A stretch of 64,000 nt of DNA from Populus alba (Eukaryota; Streptophyta; Magnoliopsida; Malpighiales; Salicaceae): the NCBI RefSeq assembly GCF_005239225.2, contig NC_133300.1, positions 13,731,875-13,795,874 on the forward strand, given 5' to 3'. Of the stretch, positions 33,391-45,299 are shown one piece after another (the first letter of the stretch is position 1; every line of letters begins with the position of its first letter). The notes below the pieces were generated by a model. That model did not search any database. It was not told the DNA's origin and worked only from the letters and a program-made list of their open reading frames with translations. The position numbers and the translations under genes were made by a program.

Positions 33391-36300
33391 TCAAAAGAAA
33401 ACTTCATTAGCCTTGACCTCCATGGTTCCTTTTCCTCGCTGTCTTTTTAGCATGAGAATTACCGTTAAAAAAAAGGGAGAGGGGTGAACCACTATATGCT
33501 TAAGGGGTTGTTCTACATCACCACCACCACCTGCATGCTTGACAAACTCAGCTGGTGAGAGAAAGCTTCCATGGCAAACGCATACTATCCTCACCTCCTC
33601 ACCTTTCCTGTACTGGTAGAGAAAACCTTCTATGTGTTTCCCATTGGGACCATCTCCTTTTGTGGACACATATGGCATATCCTCCAACACATCCCTCACC
33701 ACCTCCTTAGTTCCATTCTCAGTGACTGTAAGTTTGTTAGATCCATTCTTTTCCATTGCAACTCCGGCAGGGAAACTTGATTTTTCACCTAGTACTAATC
33801 CAGGAGCAATGATTGATCTCTGCTCATAATCTGACAAAGACTGAACACTGACAGGGCTTCTTGACTCGGTGTATTTGTTCATTCCTATATTGCAACAAAC
33901 AAACTAGAGGAATAAAAGGTTGGATTAAAGAAACTGAGTTCTTATTCAAATATAATCGGAAATTATGGAAGTTAAGGTGATATTTATATAATCCAAGAAG
34001 ATGCTCGCCATGCTGACATGGAGGGAGATAACCTGGAGCTCGAACTATTGTTGCGAGAAAGGTAATTATCTCAAAGGTAGATACATTCAAGACAACAAAA
34101 AAAAGCCATTATTTTCAGGTGTATCATACAAGACTGGCACCCACAGAATATGAGCTTCACTAGCATGAGCATGTTCATATCGACATTACCTGAAATTCAA
34201 CGGAAAGACTTAATTTGAAAGCCAGAGAAGAATAATTAAATTCACCTGCATGCATAGCTCCAAAGATAGTTTTGCTTTAGCCAGGGGTGTCACTATGCCA
34301 AGAGAAGCTATGCAAGCTTGCCATTAAAAGAGTTTCTTGCCCAAGTACTTCGGGCATGAAGATCCCACCCCGATAAGTTTTAAAAATATTATCATCAACA
34401 AGAGAGGTTAAATAAATAAAAGAACCAGAAGCATGTGTTTTAGAGATTCAACTATCTGTTTTTTTCCCCAGAAATCTAATTAATTTAAGATTGCCAGAGT
34501 CAACTTTCTGACATCTGGAGTAAGGTAGCCAGGAAGCTTATGCCTTTGAAGTCTTCCATAAATTTGCATAGACGCTATGGATTGAAGGAAGCCTCAAGTG
34601 AAGCTAGCATGTATAAATTGCAGACAAAATGCGATCACATGCATTTCAGGTTCACTCTGTTGTGCACTAATTATATCATAAAAAAAGGGCCAAGTGAAGT
34701 TAGTAAACGGGCACTCATAGCTTTTGTTATACTGTTTTGCAATGGCTAGAATTTGAAGATGACAAAAACAGAGAAACATCTGGTGCATGGTTAAATAGGA
34801 TTGAGAAAAATGCGACATGAAATCACCAATCGTTAAATATTACTTCAACATTTAGATGGCCTATCCTAACGTCAACTAAGTTCTTAAAATAGCAAAGGGA
34901 TAAGAGGCACACAAAAGCTCGATTGGAAATTGGTTTTTAAAGGCCTTTATGAGTTCTAACACTTTAGAACACATTTCTCACCGCAAAACAACTACACATC
35001 AAACAGTGAAAACATTCACAGAGCAGTAAACTTGGATCGAGCTGAATGATACACAAAGAATTATATTAGTGGGAACACTGGACCCGTGACAAAGAATATA
35101 CTTGTGTATAGACAGAGACGATGAAGGATAGTCCAAAACCATCACTCTTTGGTTGGGAGGGGATTAGCAACGTACAAACCCAAATTACTAAACTTTATTT
35201 GGTTTTACTATTGGACTTTAATTTATGTTCTTTTATTATAATTTTATTATTTAGTGGGTTTGAAGCCGAAATCTAATTCTCATCAGGTTTTAACTATTTA
35301 TTTGTAATTTTTGACATTTTATTGATAAAAAGTTTGGTTTATCATCTGTGATAAGTTAGGTTTTAAGCCCAGATTTAATTATTTTGACATAATTTGGTTT
35401 TCCTCCCTTAATATTTCCTCTTATTCATCTCCTTTCGTTCTCTTCTTCAGCTCCTTTTCTTCTAATTCATAATTTAATCTTTCTTTAAATATTTGTCACG
35501 CATCAGAAGGCCAGCTTGTTGCAAGCTGGAAAAGCTAATGAAAATAACCACAGTAAACATAATTATTGTAATATCTCCAACCATGTAGACAAAATAATAG
35601 CTAAAAAGATGCCAAAAAGTCTCCAACTGGTCTACTTTCATAGATTAATTAGGGGGGAATTCTGAACAAGCCGGTATCAAGCTCAAACAACATCCATACT
35701 TACGGCATCTTAATGACAATAATAGCAATGAAATTTCAAATAAGCATCAAAGTAATCACACATGCAGCAAATGTTTAAAGGAAAGGAAAATAAAAGAGAG
35801 ACATTTTTGTTACCTTGAAGTGGCTGGCTCTCAAATTCTGTTATCCCAGATGATCCAGTCCCTTGTGATTCGTGTGTTAATGGTGGTGCTGCTACTTCTG
35901 CTTGTGTTGACAGCCCTTCTACACCAACACCAAAGAAACCATTGAAACTCTTAAGAAACTCTTTTTGATGGTGATCACCATTTGTGCCATTTTCTCTCTT
36001 ATCTTCCTCACCCATAGTTTTATCCGTCACTGTTTTCAGAATCTTTTGCTTCTCTGTTCTCTTCCTTTTAGCCTCCATTCTCCTAAGTGTCTGCATCTCT
36101 TTCCTCTTCCTCCACTCCTCTTTTGTCTCTGTTGGCAAAGAACAAGTCCTTGGAAGATAATTACTTTCCAAATTAGATACCACAAAAGCACTTCCATTTT
36201 CTCCTGTTGGGTTAATAAAATCTGATGCTATAGAAGATGATCTAGTAATCTTCTTGGCTTTCGGGTCCACACCAAATCTACCATTCAATGAAAGTCCAAG

Positions 36301-36468
36301 ACTTAGCTCAACATCGTCGTCTTCTCCTTCTTCTCCATTGAGTCTGTGATTATAATGATTCCCAGATATAAATCTTTGCAACAACTCCTTAGGAAGATTG
36401 TTGCTCATAGAAATATTACGCTGATGTTGGCCGGTTTCAATGTTCTGAAGTTTCTCTGTTTGTGCCAT
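33391..36468 (-). CDS. AFP: NINJA-family / ABI5-binding protein (AFP-like) transcriptional co-repressor
   Basis: Exon 1 is 36468-35814 (218 codons plus one base). The intron is 35813-33885 (gt...tag). Exon 2 is 33884-33391. The protein has 382 residues. The first ATG (MAQTEK) is used; the open frame upstream lacks an ATG. Residues 55-61 are LSLGLSL, an EAR repression motif that recruits TOPLESS-type co-repressors. A basic segment WRKRKEMQTLRRMEAKRKR at about 119-137 looks like a nuclear localisation signal. The C-terminal domain includes GPNGKHIEGFLYQYRKGEE, CVCHGSFLSPAEFVKHAGGG and HIVVHPSP, the family signature that binds ABI5/bZIP or JAZ proteins. AFPs damp abscisic acid signalling. Oddity: the family normally ends just after PSP, but here the frame reads through a T8 run and adds about 24 residues. 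Several ABRE/G-boxes lie upstream. Confidence 0.9.
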
Positions 36469-36937
36469 TAATTTGATGATCAACAAACAAAAAAAAGAGG
36501 TAATGAAGTCAAAAGGATTTTGAAAGAAAACTACAACCACCCAAATTTTGAAATTTGATTAGGAACTGAAATCCCATCACTAAGACAACCTTCAAGAACC
36601 GACAACTTCAAATCCCAGCATGAACAAACCAAACATTTTGAGCTAAAACTTGTCATTTTCTCCATTGCAAAACACAAAACTACTCTCATTACAAACATCA
36701 AAAAAACGTTCTCTACTTCACAACCCAAGATTTTCCAAGAAACCAAAGAGAAATCATTGGAACAAACAAATTTTAAAGCTAAGGAAAAAGAAAATTTGGA
36801 ACGAAGGGTAAATCAAGAAACAAACAAGAAAGAAAGAGAAAAGGAAAATATGCAGCAACGTTCCTGCCTCTTTGACGATAATATCAGGTTGTGATGGACC
36901 GAGTGACGATAATACCCTTGAGATGGTAATACTTCTA

Positions 36938-37159
36938 CACGTGGAATGCATGAAGGAGGGTACACAGCCAGAAGCCGCCACGTGGGTGGAGAGAAGAAGC
37001 AGCAGGTTCCGAGGAGACGCCAAAGTAGCGTCGCCAGCTCTTTTGTTGTATTTGTCTCTTTTTGTGATATTTCTTTTTTTTAAACTGTAAAAAGAAAGAT
37101 GATAACAACAAAACACGTGTCGGAATCTAGAACGTGGAACTTCTTTTCTCCACCACGTG
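36938..37159 (-). promoter_or_regulatory. ABRE/G-box cluster upstream of AFP
   Basis: CACGTG occurs at 36938-36943, 36979-36984 (ccacgtggg), 37114-37119 (acacgtgtc) and 37154-37159 (ccacgtgtcc), and ACGTGG at 37132-37137. That is five ACGT-core elements in 222 bp, 470-690 bp upstream of the start codon. ACGTGTC and CCACGTGG are classical ABA-responsive elements bound by ABI5/ABF bZIP factors. AFP genes are known to be ABA-induced, so a feedback loop is plausible. Confidence 0.6.
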
Positions 37160-37230
37160 TCCTTCTAAAATCTCGGCCTCGTAATGCCGCAACTTTTTTC
37201 TCGGGGAAGACTTGGGAGTCAAATTATGGT

Positions 37231-37925
37231 CTCCCTCTTTTTCTTTTTTTTATTCTTAACTGCTGGATAGGATTTTATACACACACACACATATACATAA
37301 AATATATATTTTTTATTTATCTTGTGACTGTTGTGAATTGGATGCTTTAACTGGTATTATAATAAAGTGTGTTGATTACTGATATTATATTACAATAAAT
37401 TATTCAAAAATCGTATCATTATTTTTCAATATAAAAGCATATAATATTTATTTTGAAATAAGTAATCTATTACAACTATTAAATAGGTTGTCTTTTCGAT
37501 ATCTAGTTAATTTTTTTTTGTTTGTATTATGATAAGCAAGAATAATTAATGTTTTTTTTAATAAAACAAAGTCCCTTGTTATACCTTATTTATTCCCTCT
37601 CTTTCTGTTTAATTTGAACTTTTTTAGGGTTTCGTTGTGTGCTTACACATGGTGCAGTCACTGGTGACAGGCTTCTTCTTCTTTATTTTGGTTTTTTATT
37701 TTAAAATAAATACAATATTTAGTGCTTTTTTTTCACCATATTTGATTTTTTTTTTTTTTTATATCTGTCCGGTCTTGTATTTTTCCATTTTATCTATTAT
37801 TTTCTTTATTTTAAGGTTTGATAATGTTTTTTTTTGTCATCTTGCCCTTTATAGGTATTTGAACAATATATTTTTATGTAGATTAATGCTAATATTTTAT
37901 TTATATTTTAATATTTTCCAACAAT
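37231..37925. other. AT-rich intergenic before the copia element
   Basis: Poly-T-rich sequence with a small CA/TA microsatellite near 37279-37300. No gene. The last bases (tattttccaaca, ending 37923) match the end of the LTR at 43192-43488 and should be the stump of the 5' LTR, but the 250 bases before do not resemble that LTR. Confidence 0.4.
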
Positions 37926-38015
37926 TGGTATCAAAACCTCATCACAGAAGGCTTGAGTGTGAGTGTATGTGGAAAGAAACTGTAGCATTTCCTTCAGAAT
38001 TAGAGAATCAACAGA

Positions 38016-38851
38016 ATGGCGGAAAGCAATAACAGTGGTTTTGTGCAATCAGCTATTTCTATATTTGATGGACATTATGATCATTGGGCGATACTGATGG
38101 AGAACTTTCTCCACTCCAAAGAATATTGGGGTCTCATAGAGAATGATATTTCGATGGTGGTGACACAAAGGGCTGAGCAAAGATTTGTCTCTATAGTAAT
38201 GGCAACGGAAGGATAACACAAATTAATCGAGGACCAGGCAAAAGCACAACGCAATCTGATTGAGGGGCAGAAGCTGAAGGACTTAAAGGTAAAGAATTAT
38301 CTTTTCCAAGCTATAGATCGAAATATCATGGAAACCATACTCAATAGAGATACATCAAAGAGTATTTGGGACTCCATGAAACACAAATACCAAGGTGAGA
38401 AGGGCACAATTACAAGAACTTCGGAGGGACTTTGAGACTATTCACATAAAATAGGGCAAAATTATTGATAATTTCTTTACTCGTACTCTTACAATAACCA
38501 ATAAAATAAAGACTCATGGTGAGATAATAAGTCAAACCATCATCAATGAAAAGTTTTGAGGTTCACAACTTTAAAATTTGATTATGTTATTTGCTCTATT
38601 GAAGAATCCAATTTTTTAAACACACTGACCATTGATGAGTTGCATAGTAGTTTATTATTTCATGAACAAATAATGAATGGCCATCGAGGAGAAGAGCAAG
38701 CTCTCAAGATCACCTATAAAGATAACATTAATAAAGGAAGCAGTCGAGGGGTGTTCAGAGGTAGAGAAAGAGGTCATGACAAACAACATTTCAACAACAC
38801 TACTATTGAATGTTTTAAGTGTCACAGATTAAGACACTTTCTATATAAGTG
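38016..38851 (+). pseudogene. copia gag (broken)
   Basis: Starts at an ATG (38016), reads 66 codons to a stop at 38214-38216, then continues in other frames to a zinc knuckle (CFKCHRLRHFLYK) whose final Cys codon is now TGA. It has the UBN2-type N-terminus of copia Gag. Dead. Confidence 0.75.
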
Positions 38852-39287
38852 ATCGAATTGGGAAAAAAGATTCAACTATGCAGAACTAGATAAAGGAGAA
38901 GAACTACTATTAATGTCCTATGAAGAGCTTAACTATGAAGAGAAAAAAAAGATTTGGTTCCTCGATTCAGGATGTAGTAATCATAAGAATGGGAATAAAG
39001 AATGGTTCTCGGATTTGGATGTTCAATTCAGGCAAACTATGAAGCTAAGCAACAACTCAAGGATGGTAGTTATGGGGAAGGGAAACATTTGAATGCAAAT
39101 GAATGGAACTACTCAAGTAATTTATGAGGTCTATTACATTCCTGAGTTGAAAAATGACCTGTTAAGTATGGGGTAACTTTAAGATAAGGGTGTGATAATT
39201 CTAATTTAATGTGGGGAGTATAAAGTTTTTCATTCGACTAAGGGCCTAATTATTCAGTCTGAGATAAGTACGAACATAATATTTATT

Positions 39288-42012
39288 ATGCTCGCAGCAA
39301 TGATGCCTAAAGCTACTACTTGTCTTCAAGCTATGATAGAGGATGAGAGTTATTTATGGCACTGCAGATTCGGACATTTGAGCTTCAAAGGGTTGAGAAC
39401 CTTTCAATACAAAAAAGATGGTAAGTTGTTTGCCTTTTTGTCTGCATCACCTATAACTTCTGCAAAGTTGTGTATAACATGTTTAGTTGGAAAACAACAC
39501 AGGGAATCCATTTCAAAAGGGGGTTTATAAAGGGCATCACAAAAACTAGAGTTGGTGCATGCTTATATACATCACTTTATAAAGTTAGCATCAAACAACA
39601 ACAAGAGGTATTTTTTTAGTTTTATTAATGATTTTAGTTGAAAGACATGGATTTACTTCTTGCATGGAAAATCATAGGCCTTTACCATGTTCAGAAGATA
39701 TAAGGTTTGCGTTGAAAAGGAAACAGGTGCTTACCTTAAACGTTTAAGAACTGACAAAGGTGGTGAGTTCACCTCAAATGAGTTTGGGGAGTTTTGTAAG
39801 GCAAATGGCATAACCAGGCAATTAACCATGGATTATACTCCTCAGCAAAATAGAGTTACTGAGAAAAAGAACATGACTGTGATTAATTTAGTGCGGTGCA
39901 TGCTCATGGATAAACATGTTCCAAAGCTTGTCTTGCTTAAAGTTGTGAGATGGTGTGTGCATGTCCTCAACATGAGCCTTACTCTAGCTATCCAAAATAC
40001 AACTCCAGAGAAAAGCATGGAGTGGTATGAAGCCTATAGTAGAGTATTTTAGAGTTTTTAGGTTATTGGATCATGTACATGTACTAGACCAAAAAAGAAT
40101 CATGTTAGAAGATAAAAGCATACATTGTGTTTTTATTAGGAATGGGTGATAAGTCGAAAGCCTATAAATTGTTTGATCTGGTCTCTAAGAAGATAATTAT
40201 TAGTAGGGATGTTATTTTTTAGCAGAATAAGGGCTGAAATTAGGACATGAGTAGGGAAGAAATAATTTTAGATGTGTTAGAATGGAGTGATACTAAAGAA
40301 GAAATTGATGAAGCTAAGAATGAAGAAGAACTTGGAACAAAAATTAACGAGAATGAAGAAGTTAACTCAAATGGCACAAATAAAGCTGGTTCAAATAGTA
40401 CTTGCACACATTCCAATGTGTCATATGCTAAGAATTCCTCAAGCCTAGGAACGGCAAAACGAGTTCCACTTTGGATGCAAGATTATGAAACAGGAGAGAG
40501 TTTGTTAGAAGAGGAAAACTTGAATGTTATGATTATTCTCACAGAAGCTAATCGCCTTACTTTTGAGGAAGTTGTGAAGAGCAAGAAATGGAGAGATGCT
40601 ATGAATGCAAAGATTGAGACTTTTGAATGCAATAAAACATGGGTTCTGACTATCCTACCTGAAGGAGTGAAGAGCATTAGACTTAAATGGATCTTTAAAA
40701 CAAAACTCAATGAAAGTGGTAAGATAGACAGATATAAGGCTAGACTTGTGGCAAAAGAATATGCATAATAATATGAGATTGATTACATAGAAGTGTATGC
40801 GTTAGTGATAAGATTAGATACCATATGTCTGATAATTGCCCTAGCAGCTCGAGAAGGATGGGGTATTTTTTAATTTAATGTGATAAGTGCATTTCTGCAT
40901 GGTGAACTTAGTGATGAAGTTTTTGTCCAACTGCCTCAGGGATATGAGAAGAAGGGCGAGGAACACAAGGTTTATAAGTTGAATAAGGCATTGTACGGCC
41001 TCAAATAAGCTCTACAAGATTGGTATAGTAAAATTAAGGCTTATTTTGCTAAAGAAGGCTTCGAAAAATATCACTGTGAACATACCCTATTCACAAAATT
41101 AAAGAAAAGAGGTAAGTTTTTAATTGTTAGTCTTTATGTTGATGATTTAATTATTACTAGGAATGATAATAACATGTGTGAAGAGTTTAAAAAGTTAATG
41201 ATGTTGGAATTTGACATGTCTAACTTAGGAAAAATAAGATACTTTTTAGGGATTGAAGTACTATAAAATTTTGAAGGGATTTATATATGTCAAAGAAAGT
41301 ATGCTCATGAAGTTTTAGAAAGATTTGGCATGGACAGAAGCAACTTGGTGAAGAACCCTATAGTTCCAGGTTGCAAATTGTCAAAGAACGAGAAAGGAAC
41401 CAAGGTTGATGCAAGCATGTTTACGTGTGAGTTTTATCAGCATGTTTACGTGGTGGGTAGTATTATATATTTGACTGCAACCAAACCTGATTTAATGTAT
41501 GGTGTGCGTTTTATCAGCATGTTCATGTTGTGTCCTATAGAGCAATATTGGTTACCAGTGAAAATATTACTTAAATATCTAAAGGGAACAATGAATATAA
41601 GGATTTTCTACAAGAAAATGGGTTGTAAGCAACTCATAGCTATTCAAATAACGATTTAGCTGAAGATGTAGATGATCGCAAGAGTATTACAGGGTGTGTA
41701 TTCATGCTTTGTTTTGAAACAGTATCATGGTTTTCCAAAAAGCAGTCTGTGGTTAGCTTATCCACCACCGGATTTGAGTACATTGTTGCTACCTCATGTG
41801 CTTGTCAATGTTTTTGGTTAAGAATATTTTTAGATAAGCTTGGTTGTGTGCAGGAGAAATGCACTACAATTTTATGTGATAACAATTCAAGCAAAAAACT
41901 CTCCAAGAATCCTGTTCTTGACGGCAGAAGCAAACACATCGATATCAAGTTTCATTTTCTTCGTGAATTGGTAAGAGATTGTGTTGTTAACTTGAGTCAC
42001 TATAATACTTAA
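39288..42012 (+). pseudogene. copia pol: integrase, reverse transcriptase, RNase H (broken)
   Basis: Four main open pieces (39288-39530, 39687-40052, 40247-40768, 41330-41659) plus 41704-42012 carry, in order, the GAG-pre-integrase zinc domain, the integrase core (TDKGGEF), the start of reverse transcriptase (LKWIFKTKLNESGKIDRYKA), the palm with LYVDDLIIT between the pieces, and RNase H. The 109-residue piece at 41330 shows a local scrambled stretch (repeat of an 'QHVYV'/'ISMFM' segment) where the family has a single 'LVGSLIYL...ISRYM' stretch. Stops and frameshifts throughout. Confidence 0.8.
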
Positions 42013-42293
42013 GATAAGGTAGGGGTGAGTAAAAAAATCGATAAATCGATTAAACTGAAAAAACCGGGAAAAAAATAACCAAAAAAACTGAACTGAAAAA
42101 AAAACTGAATATACCAATTAAAAAATCACAAAAAGTTCCGGTTCAGTTCAGTTTCGGTTTCTAAAGTCTGAAATCGATTGAACTGAGCCGAACCGGATCG
42201 GTTCAACCAGGCCAACACTAAAAAAGTATAAATAGGAAATGTTTTAACCCTAAACCTAAAGTAGCATTCCTAAACACAAAACTAGCCGCCGCT

Positions 42294-42447
42294 CTCTGCA
42301 TCTCTCCCTTCCATTCTCTCCTTCTCTGGATCTTCAACAAATCCTCCATTTGCCTTTGGTCTCTGCATCTCTCAATTCTCTCCTTCTCTGGATCTTCAAC
42401 AAGCCCTCCCTTTGTCTTTGCTCTCTGCATCTCTCCTTCTCTAGATC
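42294..42447. repeat. tandem repeat, 62-67 bp unit x about 2.5
   Basis: Units starting at 42294, 42361 and 42423 each begin ctctgcatctctc and, in the first two, continue 'ctccttctctggatcttcaac'-like and 'ccctcc.tttg.cttt' strings. It lies inside the 1.04-kb insertion. Confidence 0.75.
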
Positions 42448-42663
42448 TAAACCAGCAACCCCCCCACATACACACGCACAAACACCTACTTGATAAACCT
42501 CATAGACAGACTTTTCCTCGACTTTTTCTTCTTTATCATCGAACTCGAACGAGCTATGGTTGTGTTATAGCTGATGTACAGATTCTTGAGTTGCTATTGA
42601 AGCTTTCATGCGATAGCAAAAAAAATCGAGACAATCCTTTACATGTAAAAGGTTATGCCATGG

Positions 42664-42895
42664 TTGATGTACGGATTCTTGATAAGGATTGGGTTGTTAA
42701 AAGCAAACCCCTGTTTTGGCTTGATAAAGATTAAGTTGTTAAAAGCAAACCCTTGTTTTAGCTTGTACAGATCTTGATAAGGATTTAAACCCATGTTTTG
42801 GCTTGTACAGATTCTTAATACTTGATAAGGATTCAAACCCTTGTTTTGGCCTGTACAGATTCTTGATAAGGATTGGGTTGCTAAAAGTGAACTGA
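42664..42895. repeat. tandem repeat, 40-58 bp unit x about 5
   Basis: Repeats of 'cttgtacagattcttgataa', 'ggattgggttgttaaaag' and 'aacccttgttttggc' with insertions and deletions. Located in the same insertion. Confidence 0.75.
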
Positions 42896-43191
42896 ATAGA
42901 CCGGTTGGAAGGGAAAAAAGCCGAATTGAACCAAACCAAACCGAAATTAATCGGTTTGAACCGGTTTTCAGTTCGGTTCAGTTCAAAAACTATATAAAAT
43001 TTTTTTTGATTTGGTTGTTTATTTTGGTCTAAAACCGGACCGAACCAAAAATGCTCAGCTCTAAGATCAGGTAGCCAACATTATGACAAAGCTGAGGTTA
43101 GAGGTGTTTTAGAAGCTTCGTAGTCTGTTGGGTATATACGAAGTTCCTAATATAAACTGAATTCACTCTACATATAGTTTAAGGGAGGGAA

Positions 43192-43488
43192 TGATGACTG
43201 TTAGAGGTTCACAATTTATTATTACAATCTATTTAACAACTCCTGCTTTCTTGGGTTGAGGTGTTTTCTGTTCTACCATTCTATTGCTATGTCCTATTCT
43301 TACAGACTAATAGTTTTATGTTATTTTTTATTTCTCGTAGTCTGTTACCACATTTAGAGCATGTATAGCGTGGGTTGTTATTTTAAATGTTGCATAGGCT
43401 ATATAAGCTTGCTATTTGTGATGAATAAAGGTGAGAGACTTCTCATTCAAAACCGTGTGTTGTAGTTTCTTCTGCGTATTTTCCAACA
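43192..43488 (+). repeat. 3' LTR of the copia element
   Basis: Follows the polypurine tract directly, starts tgatgactg and ends ttccaaca (TG...CA), about 297 bp. A TATA-like ctatataagc near 43390-43400 and an aataaa at 43424-43429 would fit promoter and polyadenylation signals. Confidence 0.6.
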
Positions 43489-44002
43489 ATTAGTTTTCAA
43501 CAACATAACTTATAGACTTTAAAAAAAAAAATATAACCTCAACAATTAAAAACAAAAAACTATGAAGATGTGTTAGGAACACGGTAACCTTTGGAAGCCA
43601 TTCAAATGTCTAAAATTTGGACATTCATCTCGTAAAGGGTGCATTATTCTCAAGAACATAACTTTCATAATTAAAAATAAATAAACAATGTTGAAAAAAA
43701 ACCTAGTAAGTAAGATAATTTCGACTGAAAGTAAAAATACAAAAAAGTTTAACCAATTAAATTTGAGGTGTTTAGAAATATGGTTGTAATTAATTTTCAA
43801 AATATTTTTTATTAAGAAATATATTAAAATAATATTTTTTAAAAAAAAATATTTTTGACATCAACACATCAAAATGATCTGAAAACATCAAAAAATATTA
43901 ATTTAAAACAAAAAAATATTTTTTTTTTATAAATATAAAAACAAATAGGATCTTGATGAAATATACCGGCTGACTTAATTTAATTTTATGATCACTTAAT
44001 TA

Positions 44003-44039
<37 letters not shown>

Positions 44040-45299
44040 GGTAAATAGGTGGTTTAGAAAGTTTTTTTAGGTTAATTAAATTCTGGGTTAATTAAAAAAA
44101 TTTTTTTAGAAATAATCAATGAATTTTAATCCGAGTGACCGAAACAGAGGATCGACCAGGTGAAAACTAGGAGTCAACTTTTATTTACCATGACTTATAC
44201 CGGACAATAACTTGAAAAATAAAAATAATTTAAAGTAAAGGAAGATCCAAGCGAAAGGAATCTTCATAGAACACGCAAAAAATTCAGGATGTGGAACCCA
44301 AGAGAACCAAGTTGCAAGCTTTTGCTTTTCAGAGAGCTTGGGTTTTAATGACGTGGGTTAGTGCCACGTATCAAAAGAGCACGTGTCAGTCTCATTCGTC
44401 TTAAAGCCCAAAGGCAATCGAAAACATTGGTGATGTGATTGTGACTTGTCCACTGGATTTTATGGAAAAAGGTCCTCCCGTTTCATCATGATGTCTCCAC
44501 GCGTCTTGTCAGAAGATTGTGACCTGTCTACTGGGTTACTTTTACCGGGTTCTTTTTAAAAACAAATAAATAAAATTAAATAGCACAGGCATGGAAAGAA
44601 ATAACACCTTTTTTCTAGTTGCACCAACCGATCTAAATTCACATGATTAATATTAATATCCATTACCGATTAAACCTTTTTTTTTTTACTATAAATCTTG
44701 TGAATATATTGTAACTATCTCACGTATGTGTGTGTCTACGTGTATGCACTCGCAGAAAAGTGGAGCTAAATATTTTAGTTTGAGAGGGCCAAATTAGAGA
44801 AAAGAATTGAGAGGTTAAAATTTAAAATTTTTTTATTTTAAAGCTAAAAATATTATTTATTAAAAAAAATGGGATATATATATATAATCAAAGTAAAATT
44901 GTCAATTTTATTATGTTTCAGTTATATATCTTATATCATTTTAAAAAATACAACAAAGTAAAATAAATTTTAACACATTTATTTATTATTTAGAGGCATT
45001 GTTGTTATTAATATATATTAAATACTATTTAAAAAATTATTGGTGTATGTGTATAAATAATCTTATGCAGTGTATAAAAGATGCGTGTATGGTTGTGTAA
45101 CCATCAAATATTACTTTTCAAGATGACAAGGAGGTCTCAATGCCCAGATGCAATAGGATGGTGCAAGCCCTTAACATCTATTGAGTTTGGTGCCAACATC
45201 ATTTTTTTCGTTTTCTTTGCCACCTTGAATTTAGTACTAGCCTCTTTTAAAAATTATATCAACTCTTGCAATTTATTTCTTTTTCACATTTAGTCTTTG
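43489..45299. other. gene-free region with MITE-like and ABRE-like stretches
   Basis: A degenerate stretch at 43805-43950 (ttgacatcaacacatcaaaatg) resembles small non-autonomous transposons frequent in poplar-like genomes. A TA microsatellite lies at 44004-44036. ACGT-core motifs cluster at 44350-44387. No gene seen. Confidence 0.45.
44004..44036. repeat. (TA)n microsatellite
   Basis: Run of about 16 TA units read directly. Confidence 0.9.

Larger units (their letters stand above)
42023..43061. mobile_element. 1.04-kb CCGGTT-rich insertion with 13-bp target-site duplication
   Basis: Interrupts the copia RNase H frame. The flanks are taagataaggtag (42010-42022) and taagatcaggtag (43062-43074), 12 of 13 identical. 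The left end gggtgagtaaaa and the reverse complement of the right end (gagctgagcattt) share an imperfect GRG.TGAGYA terminus. Both subterminal regions are crowded with ggttcggtt, aaccggtt and gaactga strings. The middle holds two unrelated tandem repeats. There is no coding capacity. The class is not clear: short inverted ends suggest a DNA transposon, but 13 bp is longer than the hAT (8) or typical Mutator (9-11) duplication. Confidence 0.65.
37926..43191 (+). mobile_element. broken Ty1/copia retrotransposon interior
   Basis: Begins at a primer-binding-site-like tggtatcaaaac (37926). Gag starts MAESNNSGFVQSAISIFDGH at 38016. Its zinc knuckle (CFKCHRLRHFLYK) loses its last Cys to a TGA near 38852. 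The GAG-pre-integrase zinc domain (WHCRFGHLS...CITCLVGKQHR) is at about 39355-39510. The integrase core (LRTDKGGEFTS...) is at 39740-39900. Reverse transcriptase is at 40540-41300 with YVDD intact at 41135-41146. RNase H with the usual SVVSLST and DGRSKHIDIKFHF blocks lies at 41700-42000. At least eight in-frame stops and several shifts make it non-functional. The RNase H end is split by an insertion at 42023-43061 and resumes (DQVANIMTKLRLEVF) at 43064. A polypurine tract (aagggaggga) lies at 43181-43190. Confidence 0.85.

Noticed and set aside
36469..36540. Upstream extension of the AFP frame
   Set aside because: It starts at GTG and encodes a hydrophobic stretch foreign to this family. The MAQTEK start fits better.
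42639..42939. Minus-strand frames with repeated NPYQ / KPKQGF motifs
   Set aside because: They translate a non-coding tandem repeat inside a transposon insertion.
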